From assembly GCA_029204225.1 (NCBI GenBank), contig CM055093.1, positions 45,306,338-45,370,337 of the forward strand: a stretch of DNA of 64,000 bases. Reading direction: 5' to 3'. The DNA comes from Diphasiastrum complanatum (Eukaryota > Streptophyta > Lycopodiopsida > Lycopodiales > Lycopodiaceae). This document shows, one piece after another, positions 24,304-35,979 of this stretch (positions are counted from its first letter, which is position 1; every line of letters begins with the position of its first letter). Position numbers and translations under genes: made by a program. The notes under the pieces are model-generated. The model ran no database searches and was not told the DNA's origin. It worked only from the letters and a program-made list of their open reading frames with translations.

Positions 24304-27063
24304 ATATCCAAAGCACTTCCTTTGTTGTTGTAGTGAGTGCTTTGTACTCAGCTTCACATGATGGGAGTGATACAGTATCTTGCTTTTTGGAAAGCCAAGA
24401 TATCAAGTTTCCTCCAAGATATATGACATAAGCACTTGTAGATTTTTGATCTGCTCTATCACTTGCAAAATCCGAGTCAAAATAGCCAATAATAGAAAGA
24501 TCTTCACTTTTATACAATAAACCAAAATCAAAAGTTGAAGATATATATCTAAGCACTCTCTTGGCCATTTTCCAATGATAGATAGAAGGATTTTGCATAG
24601 CCTGGCTCAACTTATGAACACTAAAGCTTATGTTAGGTCTAGTTATTGTGAGCCAAATTAAGGAGCCTATAAGACTTCTAAAAAGTGTGATGTCCACAAA
24701 GGATCTTTCATCACCTTTGTTAAAGTCCTTTACATTTTGCTCCATAGGTGTTTCTATACTCTTACAATTCAACATATTGAACTTCTTTAACATTGAAAGA
24801 GCATACTTGGATTGACATACAAAAGCTTTATCTTTAAGAAAGTCAATCTCTAATCCTATAATATAGTGAATTTTTCCAAGATCTTGCATCTTGAACTCTT
24901 TTCCAAGTGCAATCTTGGTTACCTCAACTAACTTGATACTACTTCTTGTCAGAATGGTATCATCAACATAAATAAGAAGAATGACAATATCTTTATCAAA
25001 AAACTTGACATATAAGGAAGGATCATAGTTACTAAGATTAAATCCTAGTGACTCAAGAAAGGTGTTAAGTCGAGAATACCATGACCTTGGAGCTTGCTTC
25101 AATCCATATAAACTTTTGAAGAGCAAGCAAACTTTTTCTTTATCATGGATGAACCCAATAGGCTGATCCATATAAATCTCTTCTTCTAGATACCCATTTA
25201 AAAATGCATTAGAGACATCTAGTTGAAGAACTTGCCAACTGAAAAAATAAGCAAGAGAAATTATGATTCTAATTGATACCATCTTTGCAACTGGGGCAAA
25301 GGTCTCCTCATAATCAAGTCCATAAACTTGAGCAAAACCTTTAGCACAAAGTCTAGCCTTGTACTTGTTGATTGTGCCATCTTGATTATACTTGACTCAA
25401 AAAATCCACTTGCAACCAATGATGTGCTTGTTGGATGGAAGATCCACAAGCTCCCATGTCTTATTGGCCATCAAAGCATCATATTCCTCCTTCATGGCAA
25501 GGTACCATTCCTTCGAGTTGAGTGCATCATATACATCCTTTGGCTCCTCATGAGAAATAAAGTAAACATAATTAGTGGAGTTGATTTCCACTTGCTTGTC
25601 TCTATCTTCATAGGTAAGCCTTCTAGGCTCAGATCTTTCTCTTTGAGATCTCCTTGGTGAAAAGATTTGAGGTGACTCCTCCTCAATTCTCGGCCCCATC
25701 TCTCCATGATAATCTTCAAGGGTGACTATTGGAGTATCTTTGTGAGAATCTTTGAACTCAACCTCCTCAAGAATGTATTTTTGATCTTCATGGGATATAA
25801 CATCTCTACTCTCAATTGTAGTTGAGGTAGAGGGAACATATATTCTGTAAGCTTTCTTGTTGGATGCATATCCAACCATGATCCCTTTAATAGAATTAGG
25901 ATCATCTCTTTTCCTCGTTTCCAAGGGCACATTAACAAAGCAAGCACAACCAAAAACTCTAAGGTGATCTACCTTAGGTTTCTTCTTAAACAAGACTTCA
26001 AAAGGTGATTTTCTAGCAAGTGCATTGTGAGGTAATCTATTGCACAAATACTTTGCACAATTTATAGCTTCACCCCAATAATCAATAGGCAAAGAAGCTG
26101 CTACTTGAATTGCTTTAGCACATTCACATAAAAATCTGTTTTTCCTCTCAGCTACTCCATTTTCAGATGGAGAATAGGCACAAGAAAACTCTCTCTTTAT
26201 TCCTTCACCTTCACAATATTCATGAAACTTGTTGGGGATGTATTCACCTCCTCCATCACATCTTAAAGCTTTAACTTTGAAAGAAAACTGTTTCTCAACA
26301 TAAGCGTTGAAGATTTGGAAGTGATAAAAAACCATAGCCTTTGAAGAAAGTAGATACATCCAGGTATATCTAGTAAAGTCATCAATAAAGGTGACAAAAC
26401 ATGTTGCACCACCAATACTTTTAGAAAAGAAAAAATGTACATCTGAGTGTATAAGCTCCAAAGGATGAGTAGTCTTAATAAAAGACTTCTGATATGGCTT
26501 TCTGTGTGACTTTGCAATGGCACAATCCTCACAAGGCTTGAAATTTTTAGAAAGAAATTTTGGAAGACCAATAGCCTTCAGCTTCTTAACCATAGAAGAC
26601 ATAGATTTAAAGTTAGGATGACCCAACCTTCTATGCCACAGCTCCTCCTTAGATAACAAAGCAACTTCACAAAGGTTTGCATTCACATAAGAATTCAACT
26701 TAAAAATTCCACCACATCTAGTTCCATCAGCAAGGATCTCATCTTTTCTCTTGATAAAACAAGTATTGGAGTTGAACTTTACAACACAACCATTATCAAG
26801 TAGCTTTCCCACACTAATAATGTTCTTTGTGAGTTTTGGAATGAAAAGAACATTAGAAAGTGCAAGAACTTTTGAAGAAGCAAGTTTCAATGTAATGTTG
26901 CCAATTCCTTCTATTGGGCACTCATGATCATTAGCTGTGTAAATAGATCTCTTGAGTCCTTTGAAAGGTAAGATTGAGTCAAATGACTCCTTTGAATAGC
27001 ACATATGTGAAGAGGCTCCATTGTCTATGTACCAAGCTCCATTTTTTCTTGAAAGGTGATGAA
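24304..27063 (-). pseudogene. Copia pol: protease, integrase, RT, RNase H (element C)
   Basis: The best preserved pol here: about 920 codons in one frame with one stop (TGA 25394-25396, after GCKWIF, where family members have Lys). Order: protease AWYIDNGASSHMC; pre-integrase HRRLGHPNFKSM and CEDCAIAKSH; integrase FIDDFTRYTW, LRCDGGGEYI, NGVAERKNRF (D, D, E all present); RT start KARLCAKGFAQVYGLDYEET, KSLYGLKQAPRSWY, LLIYVDDTILT; RNase H FDSDFASDRADQKSTSAY, CEAEYKALTTTTKEVLWI. It breaks off at about 24304 within RNase H against element G, so there is no 3' end or LTR. One frameshift in an A run near 27045 separates it from the zinc knuckle. Confidence 0.85.
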
Positions 27064-27310
27064 GAAAAACTGGACACCATAAGTGATCCTTCTACATCAC
27101 TTGCAATAGGATCTTCAATCTCTTTGGAGAGACTAGCTTGCTTGAGTTGGTCTTTCTTCTTGAAACAATTAGAGGCATAGTGCCCCTTCCTGCCACAGAA
27201 GAAACACTTCACTTTCTTCTTCTTGGTCTTTGAGTTAGAAGGATGAGATGTATCATCCTCTTCACCATCTTTGTCTCGATCTTTGGCTTTTGTGGCATAG
27301 ATGGCAAATT
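27040..27310 (-). pseudogene. Copia gag C-terminus with zinc knuckle (element C)
   Basis: KVKCFFCGRKGHYASNCFKK is an intact C-x2-C-x4-H-x4-C knuckle (about 27216-27165), preceded by a basic/acidic stretch (KAKDRDKDGEEDD). The frame leads into the protease after the A-run frameshift. The rest of gag is absent; upstream lies a 33-bp minisatellite. Confidence 0.8.
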
Positions 27311-27420
27311 ATGCATTTCCACTTGTAATGCCACTATTGAGCCAAAATAGATTAAGAGGCTAAACTCGTGCCAATTAGAGTTTAGACAAGTGTAATGCTT
27401 TTGTTTGATGAATTCTAAGA

Positions 27421-27559
27421 GGTCCAATAGGATTTAGAGGTGGAACCATGTGAGGTCCAATAGGAATTTGAGGTTTGCTTGAATATAGTCCAATAGAATT
27501 AAGAGGTGCATGGATCAATGGTCCAATAGGGTTAAGAGGTGACAAAGTGTGGTCCAATC
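27421..27559 (-). repeat. 33-bp minisatellite, potentially coding PLNPIGP repeats
   Basis: GGTCCAATAG occurs at 27421, 27454, 27487 (AGTCCAATAG), 27520 and 27551, a 33-bp period until the last. On the minus strand the frame stays open and gives 11-residue units (PLNPIGPLIHA, PLNSIGLYSSK, PQIPIGPHMVP, PLNPIGPLRIH). It may be a repeat once in the Gag of C or an unrelated minisatellite. Confidence 0.8.
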
Positions 27560-27945
27560 ATAGTTAAGCATAGTCGTAGCTCGTGGATCTACTAGTATCA
27601 TTGTACTCCTCATTTTGGATCTAATTGATTTGGTGATTTCTCTCTCTACTCGAGAGCTCATGATAGTTTTTCTCTCTCTACCCAAGGAGAGCAGCTTGTT
27701 TTTACTTAGAATAATTTTTAAATACTTCCCACACGTGTGAGTGAGAGTTAGAAGTGATTGAATGCATGTAGCAGTGTGTTTTTGCCATAGAATCAAAGAT
27801 AGATCTTGAATCTCAATCTAGTCTTGATCTTGGTGCATCTGCAGACCTTAGGAGATCACAAGTACATGTTGTGGACAATCCACACGTGTGAAATCAACAT
27901 TTAAGAGGCAGTTGGCAGATATCCTTTTTAGTGCAAACTATCAAG
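27560..27945. other. Probable LTR remnant, no gene seen
   Basis: Non-coding sequence with CACACGTGTGA at about 27731 and CCACACGTGTGAAATC at about 27881, palindromes also seen in other LTR fragments of this window. Neither ends nor a primer site are evident. Confidence 0.3.
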
Positions 27946-28599
27946 GGAAACGAGCTGTAGGCACTCCCTGCCCTCTTACCACAACCAGAGTGGCATCAGC
28001 AGCTCTTCGAGCGTGACCCTGCGGCCATCAGGGCTTATGTGACAAGTCCTCAACAATTTTGGGTAAACGCCCATTTTTTGCCATGTCTACGACGAACCAA
28101 ATGGGTGGAATGCGACACCTCAATGGACAAAATCATGCTCAGCAACTACAGTTGGCCAAAAATCAACTTTGGGCACGGCTGGACAACGGCTGTAGATGCC
28201 CAAAGGGCTCTCAGCAAATTTTCCGTGGAGTATCTCAATTGTCCAAATCCAACAGTCCGCACGACAGCAACTTACATCCGGGACTTGGAATCGAGACCAA
28301 GTGGGATAACTTTCTCCCACCAATTTGTTTTGATTCTAATAAGGCATTGTCCTCAGATCGCGTGGAGGATCAGCTGCCAATCACTCGTGTGTATTACTGA
28401 GCCGGCCTTATGGGCCATTCCTGGATGAGCCACTTTCAAGCTTGGATCGATCAACAATGGATCACTGGCGTCCACAAGTCTCTGCACACCAATAAAGACT
28501 TGAAAAATATTGGCAGAATCACATTCATGAAAGATGTCATGACGTACCTGATCAACCACGGACCCACGATGCTTGGACACTACTTCAGGCCGTGGGTCC
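27946..28599 (+). pseudogene. Unrecognised coding-like segment before gypsy LTR H
   Basis: Two plus-strand frames are open: 27952-28428 (WHQQLFERDPAAIRAYVTSP, FLPCLRRTKWVECD) and 28059-28622 with one TGA at 28398 (HFQAWIDQQWITGVHKSLH, RITFMKDVMTYLINHGPTM). A minus-strand frame is also open. Base composition is visibly richer in G+C than the neighbours. It sits immediately upstream of an LTR, the place of the extra ORF in Tat/Athila-type elements, and its second frame runs into the LTR as LLGVFPT, just as in element S. I do not recognise the protein and cannot say which frame was used. Confidence 0.35.
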
Positions 28600-29412
28600 T
28601 GTTGGGGGTATTCCCAACATAGAGCGAATAAAGAAAGTGAGTCAATAAATGTGTTGCAAGGGCATGGCTTCCTGCGCGTATAAGTCCATGGCCCAATGAG
28701 CATGCGAGCTAATTGTAAATAGAAATAATAGACTTGGGCCCTATGTAGTTAAAATAAAACTTGAGGCCCAAAGTCATTTTAAACTTAGAAGTTTACTTTT
28801 TAGAGTTGGGTCCAACTTTGGACTCACATGAATCTTGTGCATACTAATGTACTTTTTATGGACCCTCGGATCAAGTTGGGTCCAAGATGAATGGTTAGGA
28901 TCGTTGTGAATATTAGCCAATAGGATTTGGCACAAGGGCCTTCCCCATTTTATAAAAAGACACCATTTGTACTCTATTGGGATGATTATTGAGAAGTAGG
29001 AAAATCTACCAAACTTTGGAGAGAAGCATCCTCATTTGCTATTCACTACTTGCTAATGCTTTTGGTCACTACTTTCTATTTGCTTCTAGTTTACATGTTT
29101 TTGGTTGTGATAATGAATGTTTCTCCATTAGCAAGCATAAGGAGCATTTGAGCTTACCTCCACCCTGACTCCCTTTCTCTCTTCTTTCCTCTATCTCTTC
29201 TACTCTTCTCTTCACTTTCTCTCTAAAATCATGATGAATGTTAGTTTAGTGGAGTAGAGTTAGGGGTGAGCAGTGTTCGTGGTGCTAGTGTTAGGAAAAA
29301 AGTAGAGAGCTATCTAAAAGTTGCATCTTTACATAGTTAGGTATCTATCCAGTGTTCTAACCCTTGTTGACAGGCGGGAGGACTACTACGACGCGAGAAC
29401 ATCGATTCTACA
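28600..29412 (+). mobile_element. Gypsy LTR (H), apparently complete
   Basis: Begins TGTTGGGGGTATTCCC and ends CGATTCTACA, 813 bp. A TATA box, TATAAAAAG, is at 28951. The U5 tail matches that of X (TATCCAGTG, CCTTGTTGACAGGCGGGAGG) and holds TGACAGGCGGGA at 29368-29379. The position where a primer site should follow (29413 on) has decayed. The first half exists in inverted orientation at 13350-13771. Confidence 0.75.
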
Positions 29413-29755
29413 AGGCTCTATTGTCTTCAAGTCGGTGAAGGTTGGTTGCAAAATAACCAAAAGTTATCAAGACTGATGAGATTTTGTCCTCTTTTTCACC
29501 AATATGACAGAAATGAATGATTTTTATTGTTTTCTCTGATTCCTTTAGATCCAAATGGATCTTAAGAATGGTGATCTATCTAGCTTCTCGTGCTCAACAA
29601 TCAAATTAGATTTTAAACAAGAAAATCCACACAAATCAAGCAAGATCTCTCCCAAATTAATCCTAAAATGCAATTTTAACCCTATTATGCCAAAACAAGA
29701 TGCCTAAAAAAATTTTAAGACGTTCATTCAACACATACATTCAACTGATTTCTTC
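29413..29755. other. No gene seen after LTR H
   Basis: No primer site or gag follows LTR H. The sequence is A/T-rich without coding signal. Confidence 0.3.
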
Positions 29756-29759
29756 ATGG

Positions 29760-30180
29760 GCGTTTCGTCTTCAGTAGCGTCTCAGCAACATCCTGGGAGT
29801 AATTCAAAAATGAACTGTTGGTCTTTGAGCTGCTGCTTTAGATCGGTGACTTCCTTTTGAAAATCTAAGATCTTGATCACTGCCTGAGCATATTCTAAGT
29901 GATCAGTAGCTCCCAAACAAACTTGTGTTGATTGGAGCTGTTTCAACATGTTCTGGATCTTTTCCAAAGCCTTCAGATATTTGTCATGAGTGTCTAGCCC
30001 TATATAGGACTGAACTGTATCGGTAGATAACTCCTTCAGCTTTGCAAGTTCTTCTTCGACGAGAGCCTTATCGTTTTTGAGTGGTTGAAGAAACTCGACT
30101 CAAAAGTTTTCGAGCATCTGATTTTGGAGTTGATGTAACTTCAAGGGATCAATTTGAATTGATCTAGTAGTTCTACATAG
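29760..30180 (-). pseudogene. Coiled-coil fragment, gypsy extra-ORF type
   Basis: Minus-strand reading gives LQPLKNDKALVEEELAKLKE, LKALEKIQNMLKQLQSTQVC, AVIKILDFQKEVTDLKQQLK, ending LLPGCC. Heptad-like spacing of Leu/Ile/Val with charged residues indicates coiled coil. It resembles in character, not in exact sequence, the C-terminal coil of element S. One in-frame stop lies near 30095. Its partner LTR on the minus-strand side is not evident. Confidence 0.45.
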
Positions 30181-30439
30181 TTGTAAGGCAGTTTATGCCT
30201 TTATTCTTTTCGTTATCTCCTCTTGAAGTGTTGTTTGTAGAGTTATCTTTTCTGCATTGATTTATTGTATTAAACTTGTAAAGTTTAAACATTCTTCTAC
30301 AAATCTGAATACTTCGTCTGAATTGCCTTATTATTGTTTTGAAAAGTTTGAGCTTCCTACATTGATAGCTGAAGCAATTGACCAAGTGATTGGTTTCTTC
30401 CAAGCAACTTACTATTTTTTGCTTCGAGCTAAGCATGCC

Positions 30440-30590
30440 AATACCAAGCAACACAAGGAAAACGGATGGATGACCTTATACACATAAGGGCCCCAATTTC
30501 CTTATAGTCATAACTAACTTATAGGTTGTTGGTCTATCAATCTCTAGCATGGACATGCTATTTGAGACCAGCCCAATCTTCGAAAGAGGT
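30440..30590. repeat. Dispersed repeat, copy 1 (short form)
   Basis: Shares CATAAGGGCCCCAA, GTCATAACTAACTTAT and GGTTGTTGGTCTAT with 35980-36420. This copy lacks about 290 bases found in the other between GGATGG and ATGACC. Contains the hairpin TAGCATG-GA-CATGCTA. Confidence 0.75.
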
Positions 30591-31124
30591 TTGGGATATA
30601 TTGAGTACATTATATAAAGTAAGAGATGTCACTTCAAAGCTGCATGTGAGGAGAAAGTTCCTCTCTTTCATAATGTCAAAGAATGATTTTGTTCAAAATC
30701 ACATTAATCAATTTAAGATTCTATCAGAGCAGATGGCTCAGCAATAGATTCAGTAGTCGAAGACTATGATGTTGTTATGATTTTATTGTTCAATTTGCCA
30801 TCCTCTTATGAAAACTGGGTGATGATGATTACCACACACTCAGATATAACATTGTCTAGAGTCTTAATCATGCTGGTACAGGAAAAAACAAGAAGGAATG
30901 GAGCATCTTCATCCTCCGTCAATGACTCACAAGCATTGTTCATCAAGAAGAAAACAAGGAAGCAACAGAAGAAGAAAGTTGTCCGACAAAACGACAGCAA
31001 TCATAAGTCACAAAAATCATAAGCAGTCATAGAAGGCCCAGAATCCGCAACCTGCTCGAACCAGAAAAGACTTTTTTGTAGGTACTACAAGAGGACAATT
31101 CATGAGATCCAAGACTGTCGAGTC
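30590..31124 (+). pseudogene. Copia gag (element I), N-terminus missing
   Basis: Starts mid-Gag: SKEVWDILSTLYKVRDVTSK, LHVRRKFLSF, HINQFKILSEQMAQ, then after a frameshift LLFNLPSSYENWVMMIT and a lysine-rich tail. The zinc knuckle reads CRYYKRTIHEIQDC, in which the second cysteine is tyrosine, so it should not bind zinc normally. Same family as A and J. Confidence 0.75.
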
Positions 31125-32675
31125 TTGAAGTTCAACAATGACAAGAAGAAGAAGCAGCCGTATCAGAAAGCTCATGCAGATGACACCAAGCAGAAGATCA
31201 AAAAGGATGATGAGCAGGAATTCTTCATGGCAGAGGAATGGTTCCTCGATTCTGGAGCAACACAACACATGACAAGCCATCAAGAATGGTTTATCGACTA
31301 TTTGGCCTACAACACCAAGAAATTCGTTCACCTCAGAGACAACAACTCCCACATAATTGAAGGTGAAGATACTGCTAGGATGAATTTTCAGAATGGAATG
31401 TCAAAACTTGTACCAAATGTATTGTATGTCCCAAATCTGACAACAAATCTACTGTCAGTTAGTCGAATCATAGATTTAGAACATAGCGTAGAGTTTCAAA
31501 CAGATTCCTGTCAAATTCTTGATAAGAGCAGGAGAGTTCTTGCACTCGGAAAGAGACAAGAATATCTCTATAGGCTTAGTCATTGTAATACTGTGACTGA
31601 TCATGCTTTAAGCAGTTCAACATCTATTAATAAAGAACCGATTTGGCATTATAGGCTTTGTCACCTTAATCATACATCAATATGATACATGTCTAGACAT
31701 TCTTCAGTTCATGATTTAGACTATCAAATTGTCGACCCTCCTATCTGCCAAAGCTGCATCATAGGAAAGCAGGCAAGAAGGCCATTTAAGTCAAATCAAG
31801 AATATATTTCCAAAGATTTGTTAGACATTGTACATACTGATATATGTGGCCCAATGCAAACACCATTACTACTTGGTGCTAAATTCTTTATTACATTTAT
31901 AGATGACTATTCCAAAAAACTCCTATATATTTTTTGAAGCACAAATATGAAACCTTCCAATTCTTCACAAAATACAGACAGGCAAGAAGATTAAAGCTCT
32001 TAGGAGTGACAACGATGGCGAATACATATCAAATGAATTCAAGGATTATTTCCCAGCCAATGGTATCAAGCAACAGTTTTCTGCTTTCTATTCTCCACAG
32101 TCGAATGGACTGGCAAAAAGGAAGAACAGGACCTTAGTCGAATCTGCTAAATGCATGATCACTCATGCTTCGTTGTCGAAATCATTCTGGCAACATGTTG
32201 TATCAACAACAACTTATGTGCAGAATCAATGTATAACTAAAGACTTACCTGATAGTAAAATTCCTCATGAAGTTTGGACAAGATTCAAACCTTCATTAAA
32301 ACATTTGAAATTATTCGGATGCATTGCTTATGCTCATGTCACAAAGGACAACATAAAGAAATTAGATGAGCATTCATTCAAGACAATTTTTGTTGGTTAT
32401 TGTGCTTCTGATGGAATGTATAGACTATATAATATAGAAACCTATAAAGTTTTTACTAATAGGGATGTGACTTTCATAGAAGATCAGTTTATTGATTTGA
32501 AGGGCAAGGACCAGATGCAGTCTACAGTTTCTACTCCAACAACTGACTCTTCTCGGAAGACAATTTCTATTTCTTTTTGTAGTCACCCAATATAGTCAGA
32601 TTCAGAAGAAGAACAACAAGCTACAACTCAAGGGCAGCCGAATCGGCCGAATCAACCGAATAAGCCAACACAAAG
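31125..32675 (+). pseudogene. Copia protease and integrase (element I)
   Basis: The open frame 31125-31685 has EWFLDSGATQHMTSHQEWF (intact DSGAT protease motif) and VLYVPNLTTNLLSVSR. After a stop, CQSCIIGKQARRPF (zinc finger) and DIVHTDICGPMQ with FIDDYSKK (first Asp) follow. A frameshifted stretch keeps RSDNDGEY-like sequence, and the catalytic Glu position reads NGLAKRKN, a Lys. 32155-32595 holds the integrase C-terminus (LKLFGCIAYAHVTKDN, IFVGYCASDGMYRLY). It ends in the linker at about 32675, fused to the LTR interior of J. RT and RNase H are absent. Confidence 0.8.
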
Positions 32676-33517
32676 TCAAATTTCTCCAAAGAGCCTCAAA
32701 AGTTAAGGAAATGACTCTAGCAAAGTGTAGGGCAACCCTAAATCAGTTTTTAAGACAATATCGCGTTTTTCGCAAAATCCCGATACTATCGCCTTTTGCG
32801 ACAATGTTGCATGTGGCTGTTTTAGTTCATTTTTGCAGAAGTGATAGTTTGGTTCATTTATGGAGACAGAACGTTTACGGCCAATATCACTGCTTATCAA
32901 CAATCAATGACAAGGAACCGGATGGATGCTAGCGGATATCAGCCAGCTGGCAATCGCAATTGATGACCTAATTTCTTAGTATAAATAGCCAATCATATTC
33001 ATACATTTTCAATGTAAGCAGTTTAATATCAGCAAGAGTTGCAAGTTAGCTCTCTGTCAAGCTTTTAAGCTTGAACTCTCTTGAGCATTCTAGCTCACTT
33101 TTAGAGTTATATTTTAGGGTTGCTATTGTGCTATTGCTTATCAGCATAGCTGCTTGTTATCAGACTTATCCTCAGTTACTCAGAGACAACTTAGAGTGCG
33201 CGATTTCTATCCGCTAATGTTTTGCGCTCATTAGAATCTGATTTTGTTTTTTTCTGAATCAATACCTATCAATTATTGCGTTCAATATATGTCAAAATGC
33301 ATGCATCTCTATACTTTCTTTGTAGTTGATAAAATTGTCTAAGAATTCGATACTTCAAGTTTAGCTACGTAATCACTTAGTATCTAGCGATTTCAAAGTT
33401 AGTTGCTAAAGATTGAACGTGATTCCCATCACTACTACTTTGTTCAATTTTTGATAGGCGTAGTTATGCACTAGAAGTGGGAAGTTTCCGCTATGATTAT
33501 CTAACCTATTTCTGACA
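32676..33517 (+). mobile_element. LTR of copia element J, 5'-truncated
   Basis: Matches the LTR of A (reverse complement of 7659-8480) along its length and ends TTTCTGACA at the primer site. TATA box GTATAAATAG at 32989-32998. The left end joins the linker of element I at a shared TTTCTCCAAAGAGCC, so the beginning of the LTR is missing. Confidence 0.8.
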
Positions 33518-33529
33518 TGGTATCAGAGC
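33518..33529 (+). promoter_or_regulatory. Primer binding site, initiator-Met tRNA type (element J)
   Basis: TGGTATCAGAGC immediately after the LTR terminus. Confidence 0.9.
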
Positions 33530-33723
33530 TATTTCACTACTTCTTTATCTGATTCCTTCATGATATCAAAGCAAAAGCTCTAATACTTGATATCTTTTGC
33601 GATATCAAATTGATATCAAACTCTTGAATTCTTTTCAGTCTTTCAGTATCAGAGAATTGGTTTCCTATTGTTGGGCTTACTACATCTTAGCATAATCGCT
33701 ACAATCAACAGACTAAGTTCCAG

Positions 33724-34015
33724 ATGGATTCTCAAAGTAAAGTCGGTCTTATCGCAGACAAGTTGAATGGATCCAATTATCATTTGTAGAAATTTAAGAT
33801 GAAGACTCTGCTAATCGCCAACGAATTATGGGATGTTGTTACATATACAGAAGTAAAACCTGAAGACGACGACTCAAAGTGGAAATCGAAAGATGGTAAA
33901 GCTTTCGCACTTATTATTCTCAATATATCAGATACACAGATTCGACACATAGTGAAGAAACATTTTGTTTTTAATGCCAAAGCCTTGCTAGCTTTCAATT
34001 TTGGACCTTTGACAA
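33724..34015 (+). pseudogene. Copia gag N-terminus (element J)
   Basis: MDSQSKVGLIADKLNGSNYH starts 195 bases after the primer site, as in A. A TAG replaces Trp in the NYHLW motif (about 33787). It continues FKMKTLLIANELWDVV and AFALIILNISDTQIRHIV, then loses similarity. It ends near the point of Gag at which element I begins. Confidence 0.8.
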
Positions 34016-34989
34016 AAGGCGACACGACACGACACAACACAACACGCCACAAACGGCCAAGAAGATCAACCAAGTACCTTGGGGTACATATATTTGATCT
34101 GATATCATGACATCAACAGAAGCACTTTAGATCATGGCTAATCTGAAACTCTTGTAATTCGTAATTAGTTGCAAATGTTTAATCGCTCTAATATGAAGGT
34201 TACAAGATGCGACTATATACTTTATGTTTGATGCATAATGCAAGTAAGTCTACTAGTAAGCAAGACAAGAGGTCTGAAGTTTGATGTCTGGTGTCCAATG
34301 CTAGTAAGCAAGACAAGAATCAGAAGACAAGATATACAGAATACGAATCCACCTGCATGCGAGATAATTTCTATAATAGGATCTGTAGATCCGAAGTCTG
34401 GTAGTAAGCGCGACTCGAACTCATGAGAGAACTGTATCTCTCTCACACCAACACACTACGTGGATCTGCATGCAGTTCTTGAAGAATCAAAAACATCAAT
34501 AGATAGTTTATTATTCTAGATGATTGTATGATCTTGAATGTTAACTCATCTGCTGCTATTTGTGTTAACATAGATCATAAGTGTCTGACTACTCTCTGAA
34601 GGATTGTAGGAGTGATACAGCGGGCAGTGACCAACGATCACATATGAACTCCTGACATACTAATCTTGTTTGAGAACCTTATTGTGAAATCTTTCGCTTC
34701 ATTTTATTTTGTGTAGTTTCACGATCTGAGCTTCCAACATGAATCAGTGTCAGCACAAGTTTCGTTTCATTTTATTTCATTTAGAATTCGTCTCCTTTTG
34801 TTAGCTTATGTTACGAAGCCTGCTTGATTCAACTCAAACAGAAATAATTCGAGTGTCGCAAAACTTTTGCGAATTGTTCGAGATTCATTGTTATCAGTTT
34901 GTCACCAGAGTTGTTATAGCTAGAATTGTGCATTTTCTTTTTCTTGAGTGCACGTTAACCAGTTGGTGAATTAAAGGACGTCACTATAT
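34016..34989. other. No gene seen; short local repeats
   Basis: A GACAC-rich run (34018-34050) and a repeated AGTAAGCAAGACAAGA (about 34254 and 34305) are the only structure noted. Frames are full of stops. Confidence 0.3.
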
Positions 34990-35560
34990 ATATACAAGCA
35001 AATTCCTTTATGATGAACTTCATTGCTATCAAACCACTAGATTTGCCCTCTTACTCTGTTCTAATTGGATGACCTTGGCTTTATCAGTCTAATGCAAGTG
35101 TACATTGGAAGTCTAGAAATTAAGATTTCAAACTGGCGAAACTAATAATCGTGGAAAGCCCATAGAACAAATTATTACCTGGAGTTGAGACAAATACGAA
35201 GGTGAAACTCCAATGTCTGACACAAGTTTTACTTCTAAAGATTCGTCTTGCGCACTTAATATTTTCTTTAATGCTTCAGATATCGAAGTTAAATATTTTG
35301 AATGCTATGAAAATAATGATTTATCAGATGACGAAGAAAATTTTTTCGACATCTGCAATGTGAAAACCTGCAAGACTCATTAGTTTGCCAAAAATACAAC
35401 ATAGTCATGTAAATCACCAAAAATTGCCATGCAGACCCTATAAGAAATCACCAACACTACAACAAAAGATTAGTCTTATTGAGCCTCTTTTCTTGCTTTT
35501 CTTGGACATAAGCCAAACCCGGCTTCGTCACAAAAGCAAAAGATAGCCAATACCAAAAAC
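34990..35560 (+). pseudogene. Gypsy protease relic
   Basis: At about 35050-35130 the plus strand reads SYSVLIG-stop-PWLYQSNASVHW, resembling the C-terminal flap of plant gypsy proteases (L-L-G-R-P-W-L-...-W). The rest has decayed. Weak evidence from one motif. Confidence 0.35.
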
Positions 35561-35979
35561 ACATAATCCACTGTTATGTGAAGAACCAAAAAACCATAAA
35601 AACCATCATTTCCTCTAATCGAACTCGTTGCTATCATAAAAGTGCTCTTAATGAAGTAATCGGCAACATAAATGATTCAAGAAAACCGAAACTCACTCCT
35701 AAATACCAATTTGAAGTGCTTAAAAACCGAATCGATTGTATATGTAGTAGTACACATACCACATAATCGATTATACTTCAAAAAAGAATTTCACGAAAAG
35801 AGGAATTTAAATTTTCACCACTTGTTGCTTACTCCACCATTTTCTCAAAAAATGTTGAGATTCTATATCACACAACGAAAAAATTCCCACACAATTTGAG
35901 ATTTCATTTGAGCAAACATCAATGACAAAACATGCCTAGAACTGGCTCTAATATCAATATAATGTTCCAAACCAAGAAT
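35561..35979. other. No gene seen
   Basis: A 62-codon frame at 35578 has no recognisable motif; sequence is A-rich. Possibly remnant of the same gypsy element as the protease relic. Confidence 0.25.
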
